Source: Bryobacterales bacterium
GTDB taxonomy: Bacteria; Acidobacteriota; Terriglobia; Bryobacterales; Bryobacteraceae
Length of the DNA stretch: 64,000 bases
Assembly (NCBI GenBank): GCA_020846745.1
Contig: JADLDI010000050.1
Location: forward strand, 1-64,000
Reading direction: 5' to 3'
Positions 50,875 to 58,968 of this stretch are shown in pieces. The position numbers and the translations under genes are program-made. Numbering within the stretch: the stretch's first letter is position 1; the number at the start of each line of letters is the position of its first letter. The notes beneath the pieces were generated by a model. The model had not been told where the DNA came from, did no database searches, and saw only the letters and a list, made by a program, of their open reading frames with translations.

Positions 50875-52200
50875 ATGTTTGGACGTGGTACTTGGGCCAT
50901 CTTTGGACTCGCGAAAGAGTCGCTTGACAGTTTCAGGAAGAGCCTGGACGACCGGTCGCACATGGCGGCGTCTTCGCAGGTAGCGGCGGCCGCTGTTGCG
51001 CGGCAATATGGCTCTGACGCCATCGGCATCAATCCCTACAATGCCCCGCGCCTCGATGAGGACAGCGCCATGCCGCCGGAGCACCAGGAAGCGCTGGCGA
51101 TGTATGCGATGACGGAGCAGGAAGCGCGGTCTGAGCACCGGCTGCCCGAAGAGATATGGGAGTCGGGCGGGTTTGCGTTCTCGGCCGAGCGTTACCGCAT
51201 CAACGCGACGATACCGTGGTTTGGATTGTGGGCGGTGTGCAACGAATGGAAGAACGTCAGCGATCTCGCGTCCATCAAGGAAGGGCGGTCCTACATTCTG
51301 CTGGAGCGGCCATACCGGTTTCTGCACAAAACGGACAAGAAATCGGTGGACGAGATCACAACCAATGCGACCCGCATTGTCCGGCGCCAGATTCCCGTAC
51401 TGCTCGACTTCAACGAAGGCCGTGTCTATATCGAGAACGGCAATAAGAAGCTGATTTACGCGATAACTGTAAAACTAAGGGAGTTAGGGGCGGATGTCTT
51501 TCCGGTGGCGTGGACTTACAACTTACCGTACTGGCCAGCCGAGATCCTGAACCGTTTATACGCTGCGACGAAATACCAGGACGAGTTCGTGAAACGCGCG
51601 GAAGAAGCCAAGCACTTCAGCGCGAAGGAAATTGAGAAGCTGGACGATCGCGAACTCGAAGGCATTGTGGCCCGCTATTTCTCGATGACTGAATTGCCCA
51701 GCGAACTGTGGGCCGGCATCTCCACCCCTTCGCAGATTCAGATACACGGGGCTGCTCCGCCCATTGCCGCGAAGGCGCCCACTACCGCGACCACCCTGCT
51801 GCACATGACCGATGAGGCCAGGCCTCTTTCAGGCGCGCTTACGTTTCAGGAACGCATCACGTTTACAACCAAAGAAGGCGCGGACCGCACGTTCCGCAAA
51901 GACCTGTTTTGTTTGCAATTGGACGACCGGGTGAATCTTTCCGAGATCGGCGCGGCCATGCTGCGCGGCTTCAACCTGCCGACGATGAAGAAAGACGTTC
52001 AGCGCGAAATCCGGGAAACCAAGAAAGTGCCGGGCATCGATCAGTTCTGGTCTAACTGGCTGCTCGAACTGAGTAATGCCGTGCGCACGATCGAAACCTC
52101 TTTCCGGGAAATCCTGGATATTGACGAAAAAGAAGAAGCCGGCATCCTGGCCGTGCAGGTTCCCCAGAAGGAAGAGGAGCCGGAGTTAGTCGCCTCGTAA
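50875..52200 (+). CDS. Hypothetical 441-residue soluble protein
   Basis: I do not recognise a domain. The N-terminal 60 residues are Ala/Ser-rich. The middle (about 100-230) alternates strands and helices (RRQIPVLLDFNEGRVYIENGNKKLIYAITVKLREL). The C-terminal third is helical and ends with a Glu-rich tail. No signal peptide or membrane segment is seen. Codon use is like that of the core genes, so it appears to be resident and expressed. No close neighbour gives a clue. Confidence 0.6.
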   Translation: MFGRGTWAIFGLAKESLDSFRKSLDDRSHMAASSQVAAAAVARQYGSDAIGINPYNAPRLDEDSAMPPEHQEALAMYAMTEQEARSEHRLPEEIWESGGFAFSAERYRINATIPWFGLWAVCNEWKNVSDLASIKEGRSYILLERPYRFLHKTDKKSVDEITTNATRIVRRQIPVLLDFNEGRVYIENGNKKLIYAITVKLRELGADVFPVAWTYNLPYWPAEILNRLYAATKYQDEFVKRAEEAKHFSAKEIEKLDDRELEGIVARYFSMTELPSELWAGISTPSQIQIHGAAPPIAAKAPTTATTLLHMTDEARPLSGALTFQERITFTTKEGADRTFRKDLFCLQLDDRVNLSEIGAAMLRGFNLPTMKKDVQREIRETKKVPGIDQFWSNWLLELSNAVRTIETSFREILDIDEKEEAGILAVQVPQKEEEPELVAS

Positions 52201-52202
52201 GG

Positions 52203-53564
52203 TCACTGGTAACTGAACAGGGGCGGGAAGACGATCACGACGATGGCCGCCCAGACTGCGTAGACGGGGAGATAACTGGTTTGCCAGCGTTCGAGCGCGG
52301 TGAATGCCAGGCGCTTGCGCAGAAAACGGATGTACAGTACGGCGGACCAGGCAAGGTTTACGAGAAGGATCACATTCTCACCGAGGGCGGCCACGCGGTT
52401 GGGCGTGAAGCCGAATTCGGAGATGCGGGCGGCGATGGCGGACAATGCCACGGCATCGGCTAAAAGGGCGCTGATCACAAGGACGACCTGGAGCCCGTCG
52501 AAGATGTTGGGGGGAGCTTCGGGGTCGCGGGCGGAGATGGAGTAGAGGAGCAAGCCAAGGACCACGACCAGCAGCAGGTCGAAAGCGATAAGGACGTTGC
52601 GGGCGATGTCGACGCCGCGCCCGGTATAGACGATGGTGCCTAGAAACATCAGCAGGAGAACGGTGAACAACGGCGTGAAGAGACGCGTCAACACGGGCGC
52701 CATGTTTTCGATGACGCTCTGCTTGGCTTCGACCAACCAGGACGCGACGATCACGGCTCCAGCGGCGCCGCAGGGGACGATCCACGACTCCAGGATGGGC
52801 TCAACGTTGACGCCGATGGCGCGGAAGATCGCGGCGGTGAAGCCCATGAAAACGCCGCCACCAAGTGCAATCAGGACGTAGTAGATGAAGAGTTCGCCCG
52901 AGAACCGGATGAAGTCCATGCGGCCGTCGACCTGGCGCCAGCGGGTGGCTGCGTAGGCGGCGCCGGTGACGATCCAAAGCGCAATGGGCAGGTGCAATGC
53001 GGTTAGCCCTTCTGTGGAGGCTTGTTTCGGGAAGGGATACACATTGGCGAATACGAGTGCGGCGGCGAAGGGAATGGCCAGCCTGAAAACCGCGCCGGTA
53101 GCCAGGCGGCGTTTCCACACGAAATAGGCCGTCAAGAGGGGCAACACGAACAGCGCCAAGTTGCGGGCGTAGACGTTGCCATGCTCACGAAGTTGCAAAC
53201 CAAAAAGCGCCGGAGCTTTGATGGCGAGGGCCGTCGCCACGGCGAGACAGAAGGCAACGATGGTATCGGTGCGCGCGCGGGACGGACCAGAGCCGGAGGA
53301 GAGGACGAGTTGTTTCCAGAGCCGGTCGGAGTGCTCGCGCGCGAATTCGCGCGAGAGTTCGTCGAGGTTGCCGATGCGCTTCACAGCGACAAGGAATGCT
53401 TCGTCGGCGGTGAGGCCGACGTTGAGGAGGACCGACACCTGTTCGCGAAGATGGTCTTCTAACTCGGCGATATCGACGTTGTGGATGGCCTGGCGGCGGC
53501 GGAGGTAGTGGCGCCACTGGCTGATTTGCTGTTCAAGCGGCGAGTTGGAATTGTGTGTGTCCAT
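52203..53564 (-). CDS. Permease-prefix-domain membrane protein paired with PadR
   Basis: From the ATG at 53564 the product has 453 residues. Residues about 10-85 form the permease prefix domain (DIAELEDHLREQVSVLLNVGLTADEAFLVAVKRIGNLDELSREFA). The rest holds about ten membrane helices without the FtsX/MacB permease domain. Its start overlaps the PadR stop by one base (TGATG). Such gene pairs are frequent in acidobacteria and look like a sensor-transport unit under PadR control. Confidence 0.8.
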   Translation of the reverse strand: MDTHNSNSPLEQQISQWRHYLRRRQAIHNVDIAELEDHLREQVSVLLNVGLTADEAFLVAVKRIGNLDELSREFAREHSDRLWKQLVLSSGSGPSRARTDTIVAFCLAVATALAIKAPALFGLQLREHGNVYARNLALFVLPLLTAYFVWKRRLATGAVFRLAIPFAAALVFANVYPFPKQASTEGLTALHLPIALWIVTGAAYAATRWRQVDGRMDFIRFSGELFIYYVLIALGGGVFMGFTAAIFRAIGVNVEPILESWIVPCGAAGAVIVASWLVEAKQSVIENMAPVLTRLFTPLFTVLLLMFLGTIVYTGRGVDIARNVLIAFDLLLVVVLGLLLYSISARDPEAPPNIFDGLQVVLVISALLADAVALSAIAARISEFGFTPNRVAALGENVILLVNLAWSAVLYIRFLRKRLAFTALERWQTSYLPVYAVWAAIVVIVFPPLFSYQ

Positions 53565-53932
53565 CAAGCAACCTCGGGTAAGAGCCCGGCGGGAGGAGTA
53601 AGTGCAAATGCGCCCCAGATACCGCGGAGCGTAGCGTCGACGGCCTGCCACTGCTTGCGATCTTCGGCGAGTTGAGTTCGGCCTGCCGGCGTGATCCGGT
53701 AATACTTGCGGCGGCGACCGTTATCGGCCACATCCCAACGGGCTTTGACGTGGCCGAGGCGTTCCAGACGGTGAAGAACGGGGTAGAGCATGCCGTCGGT
53801 CCACTCCATTCGGCCGCCGGAGAGTTCGCGAACGCGCTGGAGGATTGCATAGCCGTAGCTATCGCCTTCGGCGAGTATGGCGAGGACGAGTGGAGTGGAG
53901 GACGCGGCAATGAGGTCCTTGTTGAAGTCCAT
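53564..53932 (-). CDS. PadR-family transcriptional regulator
   Basis: The 122-residue protein has the winged-helix PadR motif STPLVLAILAEGDSYGYAILQRVREL and MLYPVLHRLERLGHVKARWDV. The C terminus contains the dimerisation helix. The ATG at 53932 fits the family start; a frame extension to 53989 is unlikely. It overlaps the membrane protein gene by one base and probably represses the operon. Confidence 0.93.
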   Translation of the reverse strand: MDFNKDLIAASSTPLVLAILAEGDSYGYAILQRVRELSGGRMEWTDGMLYPVLHRLERLGHVKARWDVADNGRRRKYYRITPAGRTQLAEDRKQWQAVDATLRGIWGAFALTPPAGLLPEVA

Positions 53933-54073
53933 GATGAGTAAATGGCGATGGGTTGCGGTGTTGATGCCTAGCGCTATTATGCATAGCACTGCAAGGTATT
54001 GTCAACGAATTTCTTTACTGTCAGTAGTAAGTGCGCAGTCGCGGACCGCAAGCGTGCCACACTAAGGACTACT

Positions 54074-55474
54074 ATGCAGGCCAGGCAGTTAGACCGGCGC
54101 CGTTTCCTTACCGGTTCGGCGGCGATGCTGAAAGCGACGGATAGGCGTCCGCCGAACATCATTTTGATTCTGACGGACAACCTGGGATACGGGGATTTGG
54201 GCTGTTACGGGTCGACGAAGCACCGGACGCCGGAAATCGACCGGATGGCGCGGGAGGGTGTTCGCTTCACCGATTGCTATGCGGCGAGCGGAGTATGTAC
54301 ACCATCGCGGGCGGCGTTACTAACGGGGTGCTATCCGCGGCGGGTCGGTTTGCATTACACAGAGCCGGATGGCGCGGTGTTGCGGCCGGTTTCGCCGAAC
54401 GGGTTGAATCCCGACGAGGTGACGATGGCGGAGGTGCTGAAAAGCCGCGGCTATTCGACGGGGATTGTCGGGAAGTGGCACTTAGGCGATCAGCCCGCAT
54501 TTCTGCCGACGCGGCAGGGGTTCGACTGGTACTTCGGCATTCCGTACAGCGAAGACATGGTGGGCAACAATCGATGGCCTCCGCTGCCGCTGATGGAAAA
54601 CGAAACCGTGATTGAAGCTCCTGTGGACCGCGAGCAATTGACGCGCAGGTACACGGAGAAGGCGGTGGAATGGATCGGGCGAAACGGGGAGCGGCCGTTC
54701 TTTTTGTATTTGCCGCACGCGATGCCGGGCAGTACGCCGACGCCTTTCGCGAGTGAAGGGTTTCGCGGGCGGTCGGCCAATGGGCGGTATGGCGATGCGA
54801 TTGAAGAACTGGATTGGTCGACCGGGCGGATATTGGAGGCGGTGCGGTCGGCCGGGTTGGAGGATAACACGCTTATCGTGTGGACTTCGGATAACGGAGC
54901 GGTACAGCGCAATCCGATGCAGGGGTCGAATTTGCCGTTGGGCGGTTGGGGGTATTCGACGCGGGAAGGGGGACAGCGCATTCCGTGCATTGCGCGGTGG
55001 CCGGGGCACGTTGCGGCGGGCCGTACATGCCGGGCGATGGTGACGTTGATGGACTGGCTGCCGACGTTTGCGGGCATCGCGGGGGCGAGGTTAGATACGC
55101 GGCAGCGAATCGATGGGAAGGACTTGGGGCCGCTGCTGCGTGGGCGGACAACTAAGTCGCCGCACGAGGCGTTCTACTATTACTACGGTCCGCAGTTACA
55201 GGCGGTGCGGGCGGGACGGTGGAAGCTGTTTCTGCCGTTGGAGAAACGACTAATTACGCTGAATGGCGGTACGGCCGCGAGCCCTGCCGAACTGTACGAC
55301 TTGGAAGCCGACATCGGTGAGACGGCCAATGTGGCGGCGAAGCATGGCGACGTGGTAAAGCGGCTGACGGATTTGGCGGAGAAGGCGCGGGCAAATTTGG
55401 GGGACGTGGACCGGCAGGGCGGGGAACAGCGGCCCGCGGGGCGAGTGGCGAACCCGACACCACGGAGTATTTGA
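54074..55474 (+). CDS. Tat-exported sulfatase
   Basis: The 466-residue protein starts behind AAGGA with a Tat signal (LDRRRFLTGSAAM). The sulfatase core is present: IILILTDNLGYGDLGCYG for metal binding, the formylglycine site SGVCTPSRAALLTG with Cys75, GIVGKWHLG and VWTSDNGA. Cys-type enzymes need a formylglycine-generating enzyme, not found in the window. It likely removes sulfate from glycans. Confidence 0.92.
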   Translation: MQARQLDRRRFLTGSAAMLKATDRRPPNIILILTDNLGYGDLGCYGSTKHRTPEIDRMAREGVRFTDCYAASGVCTPSRAALLTGCYPRRVGLHYTEPDGAVLRPVSPNGLNPDEVTMAEVLKSRGYSTGIVGKWHLGDQPAFLPTRQGFDWYFGIPYSEDMVGNNRWPPLPLMENETVIEAPVDREQLTRRYTEKAVEWIGRNGERPFFLYLPHAMPGSTPTPFASEGFRGRSANGRYGDAIEELDWSTGRILEAVRSAGLEDNTLIVWTSDNGAVQRNPMQGSNLPLGGWGYSTREGGQRIPCIARWPGHVAAGRTCRAMVTLMDWLPTFAGIAGARLDTRQRIDGKDLGPLLRGRTTKSPHEAFYYYYGPQLQAVRAGRWKLFLPLEKRLITLNGGTAASPAELYDLEADIGETANVAAKHGDVVKRLTDLAEKARANLGDVDRQGGEQRPAGRVANPTPRSI

Positions 55475-55590
55475 GTTACTTTGCCGGACAAAGCAGCATT
55501 CCGATCGATAAGTGGCGAGGGGCATGAGCGTGGATGCCCAAGACCGGGCGGTGCGAACACGGGTTGGCGTCACTTTCTCCCGCCGCCCGG

Positions 55591-56613
55591 CTAATTCACC
55601 CGCAACAGCGTCTTAATCGCGCGACGTTCGTCCATTGCCTTGTAACCTTCCGCCACCCGGTCGAGCGGCAGCACCAGATCAAACACTTTGCCCGGATTGA
55701 TCTTGCCGTTTATTACCAAATCGATAAGCTGTGGCAGATACCGCCGGACAGGCGCCGGACCGCCATGCAGGTGAACGTGCGTGTAGAACAACTGCTGGCC
55801 TTTCAACTCCACCCCATGCGGAACGCCTACATAGGAGACCGATCCGCCGGGGCGGGCCGCTTGAATGGCCTGCATCATCGATTCCTGGGTGCCCACACAT
55901 TCGAGCACCGAATCTGCGCCGACGCCCTTCGTCATTTCGTTAATGCGCGCCACTCCCTCATCGCCGCGCTCGGTCACGATATCCGTCGCGCCGAACTCGC
56001 GGGCCAGTTTTTGCCTGGCGGCATGCCTGCTCATGGCGATAATCCGCTCAGCGCCCATCTGCCTGGCCGACAGCACGCCCAACAGGCCCACGGCGCCATC
56101 GCCCACGATAACGACGGTCGCCCCGGGCTTGACGTTGGCCGCATCGGCGGCAAACCACCCGGTCCCCAAGACGTCGGAGCACGCGAGGAGGCTTGGCACC
56201 AGGCCGTCGCCCGGCGCGCCATCGGGCGTCGCCACCAAGGTTCCGTCCGCCAATGGCACCCGCAGGAATGGCGCCTGGGCTCGCAGCATAAACTCGCGCT
56301 GGACGCACGACGACTGGTAACCATAGCGGCAATGCGGGCAGGTGTTGTCGGAAGTGGCGAACGACCCCACAACGAATTGGCCCGGCTTCACGGACTTGAC
56401 CGCGCTGCCCACCTCTTCCACAAATCCGCAATACTCATGCCCCATCGGCGTCGGTTCCTTAATCGGCTGCAAACCGCGGTACGGCCACAAGTCCGACCCG
56501 CAGATACAGGTCGCTGGCAGCCGGATAATCGCATCCGTGGGGTTCAGGATTTCTGGATCGTCCCGCCGTTCAAACCGGATATCTCCAGGTCCGTAAAGAA
56601 CTGTTCCTTGCAT
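55591..56613 (-). CDS. Zinc-dependent alcohol dehydrogenase (MDR family)
   Basis: The 340-residue protein has zinc ligands in CICGSDLW and GHEYCGFVEEVG, a structural zinc region CPHCRYGYQSSC, and the nucleotide-binding GDGAVGLLGVLSARQMGAERI. It oxidises an alcohol or sugar alcohol with NAD(P). The ATG at 56613 gives a normal family start; the frame runs further upstream through a tandem repeat that is better seen as regulatory. Confidence 0.9.
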   Translation of the reverse strand: MQGTVLYGPGDIRFERRDDPEILNPTDAIIRLPATCICGSDLWPYRGLQPIKEPTPMGHEYCGFVEEVGSAVKSVKPGQFVVGSFATSDNTCPHCRYGYQSSCVQREFMLRAQAPFLRVPLADGTLVATPDGAPGDGLVPSLLACSDVLGTGWFAADAANVKPGATVVIVGDGAVGLLGVLSARQMGAERIIAMSRHAARQKLAREFGATDIVTERGDEGVARINEMTKGVGADSVLECVGTQESMMQAIQAARPGGSVSYVGVPHGVELKGQQLFYTHVHLHGGPAPVRRYLPQLIDLVINGKINPGKVFDLVLPLDRVAEGYKAMDERRAIKTLLRVN

Positions 56614-56651
56614 ATCTCTTCCGTTCTCCTCCGTGGCCACCGCATGTCCCA

Positions 56652-56699
56652 TCGTTAGGACCTCCACCGGTCCAGTCGTTAGGACCTCCACCGGTCCAA
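56652..56699 (-). repeat. 24-bp tandem repeat with inner inverted repeat upstream of the alcohol dehydrogenase
   Basis: TCGTTAGGACCTCCACCGGT followed by CCAG occurs twice head to tail (the second copy ends A instead of G). Each unit contains GGACC and GGTCC as inverted arms. It lies 39 bp before the start codon of the dehydrogenase and could be a paired operator. Confidence 0.65.
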
Positions 56700-56858
56700 T
56701 CGTTTCGCGCAGCCACCCTCAATTCCACCTTACGGCGGAACGCGGCTGTCGAGTAGAGTGCAAATTCGATATGCCTTTTGGAACAGAATCGATGAATGGG
56801 CTTGTTAAAGCCTTAGATGCGGATCGAGAGAACGCGTTCGAGCGCGCCGGCTCAAAAC

Positions 56859-57827
56859 TCAGGGCCGGATGCCCGCGACATTCACCTTCACCCGGTACAA
56901 CCCCGTCCGGGCAGTCATATAGAGCGTCTTGCCGTCGGCATCGCCCCAACCGCAATTCGCGGGAACCTCTGGCGGCTGGATTTTGCCCAGCACCTTGCCC
57001 GCCGGCGAGAACACCCAGATGCCGCCGGGACCGGTAGCCCAGACGTTTCCGTTTTTGTCCACCTTCAATCCATCCGGTGCGCCGTCGGCTGTTTCCTTCG
57101 TCGCGTCGTAGAGCACCTTGCCGTTGGCGAGCTTTCCGTCCGCCGCCACGTCGTACACCATCCAGATCTTGCGCTTGCCGTCTGAATTGGCAATGTACAT
57201 CCGTTTTTCGTCCGGACTGAAGGCGATGCCATTCGGGCGCGTCATGTCCTTCACCAGCAGCTCGAGCTTGCCGTTCTGAATCCGGTACACGCCGTTGAAC
57301 TTCAACTCCTTGGCCGGATCGTCGTCTTCCTTCGTGAATCCGTACGGCGGGTCGGTGAAATAGAAATCGCCGTTCGACCGATACACGCCGTCGTTCGGGC
57401 TGTTCAACCGTTTGCCTTCGAAGCGGTCTGCCAGCACGATGATCTTGCCGTCTTTTTCTGTCCGCGCTACCCGGCGGTTGGCGTGCTCGCACGACACGAG
57501 GCGGCCCTGCTTATCGAGCGTCAGGCCGTTCGCGCCGACAAATTGCCCTTCCGTATACTTGCCGGGGAACACGGGTTTGCGGAATGGAGCCATTTTGCCG
57601 TCCGGAGTCCACTTCATAATCGCGTTGTTGGGAATATCGGTGAACAGGAGATAGGGCGCAGTGCCGCCCACCCACACCGGACCTTCGATAAACTTCATAC
57701 CCCCCGCTAATTTCTCGATTTTGGCGTTGCCGCCAACGAGGTTTTTGAACGATGGGTCGATAACTACGATGCCCTGCTGCGCGCTCAGGTAGGTGGCCAG
57801 CAGGAACGAGAGTAACAGGAGTCTCAT
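56859..57827 (-). CDS. Secreted SMP-30/gluconolactonase-family protein
   Basis: The 322-residue protein has a signal peptide (about 1-17) and the six-bladed propeller of SMP-30: FIEGPVWVGGTAPYLLFTDIPNNAI, NGLTLDKQGRLVSCEHANRRV and the metal site RLNSPNDGVYRSNGDFYFTDPPYG. It hydrolyses sugar lactones in the periplasm. The aldolase-like gene on the same strand lies about 28 bp upstream. Confidence 0.92.
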   Translation of the reverse strand: MRLLLLSFLLATYLSAQQGIVVIDPSFKNLVGGNAKIEKLAGGMKFIEGPVWVGGTAPYLLFTDIPNNAIMKWTPDGKMAPFRKPVFPGKYTEGQFVGANGLTLDKQGRLVSCEHANRRVARTEKDGKIIVLADRFEGKRLNSPNDGVYRSNGDFYFTDPPYGFTKEDDDPAKELKFNGVYRIQNGKLELLVKDMTRPNGIAFSPDEKRMYIANSDGKRKIWMVYDVAADGKLANGKVLYDATKETADGAPDGLKVDKNGNVWATGPGGIWVFSPAGKVLGKIQPPEVPANCGWGDADGKTLYMTARTGLYRVKVNVAGIRP

Positions 57828-57855
57828 GGCAACGAGTAATCCTAGCAGAGTCCTG

Positions 57856-58788
57856 TTACCAGGGCATGCCGCGCTTGGTCAGCTTGCGCCCGGCGTTCGC
57901 CGTCGCCTCATCGCCCGAACCAATCATGATGCCTTCTTTGAGATTGGCTTCCACCGTCGGCAGCCTGACGCCGTCCAGAAAGAACTTCTTGTTCGCCTTT
58001 ACCGCCGCGAACACCTTCGATCGCATGTCGAGCATCGCCGGCGGATAGGGCTTGGAATGGTCCACCGTCAACTTCAGCGACCACGCCATGTCCCCCGGTC
58101 CCCATTCGGCAAAGGCGATGCCGGGCGTGGCGACCGAGCGGCTGACGTTGGTCACCGCAAAACGGTCTTCCACTTTCAGCCCCAGCATGATCTCGCCCTT
58201 CTTGTTGAGCGGCCACGTATCCGCCAGCCGGATGTACTGGTCGCCTGAGACGCCCCAGATTTGCGATGCGTATCCCTGGCTGCCGCTGCCGCGCGTACCC
58301 TCGCCCAGTCCCGCGGCAGTTTCCGCAAAGGGATACCGCACGGCTTCGACAAACGCGCGGACGCCCTCGGGCGACCGGGCATGGCACATCAGTATCCCGT
58401 GGACACCAGTCCCCAGCACCTGCTGAATCATCCAGGCATTCGCCCGGACGGTATTCTCATCCGACACGACCACCGGCAGAGTGACGATTACCGCCGCCGT
58501 CCGGTGCCCGCTCTTGGTGGGGCCTGCATCCACCAACCCCTTCATGAACGCCCGCAAGGCCGAGATATCGAATGCGCCGTGTTCCATTTCGTAGTTGATG
58601 TAATCCGCCCAGGTTCTAGCCAGCCGGCGGCCGTCGTCATAACCTCCGCCGCTGGTGGACGTGTAATAGATTGGTTGCCCCTGTTCGAGCAGTTCGATGG
58701 CTTTGTTGATCCGCTTGGGTTTGTAAGGCTCGGCGGCCGTTACCAGCCCGGCGAGCAGGATTGAGGAGAGCAGTAAATGGCGTAGCAT
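57856..58788 (-). CDS. Exported HpcH/HpaI aldolase-like protein
   Basis: From the ATG at 58788 the product has 310 residues with a signal peptide (LLLSSILLAGLVTAA). The fold is that of HpcH/HpaI aldolases: GVHGILMCHARSPEGVRAFVEAVRYP, LKVEDRFAVTNV with the metal-binding Glu, and GIAFAEWGPGDMAWSL. Members are normally cytoplasmic metal-dependent aldolases for hydroxy-oxo acids, so an exported form is unusual. It probably forms an operon with the SMP-30 gene. Confidence 0.82.
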   Translation of the reverse strand: MLRHLLLSSILLAGLVTAAEPYKPKRINKAIELLEQGQPIYYTSTSGGGYDDGRRLARTWADYINYEMEHGAFDISALRAFMKGLVDAGPTKSGHRTAAVIVTLPVVVSDENTVRANAWMIQQVLGTGVHGILMCHARSPEGVRAFVEAVRYPFAETAAGLGEGTRGSGSQGYASQIWGVSGDQYIRLADTWPLNKKGEIMLGLKVEDRFAVTNVSRSVATPGIAFAEWGPGDMAWSLKLTVDHSKPYPPAMLDMRSKVFAAVKANKKFFLDGVRLPTVEANLKEGIMIGSGDEATANAGRKLTKRGMPW

Positions 58789-58968
58789 GGGCGTCGAGCA
58801 TTGTACAACAGCTTCGCGGACGCTTTCACTGCGCGGCGAACCGCGAGCGAGACAAGCTGCAAATTTCCCATACGAATTTTCCAGATAAACGCACGCCGAC
58901 ATTCTGATATAATCCCGCCACAGGTTGCACAGGTATTCGCGCGAACAGTTTCTAAGGAGGGTGTGGAA

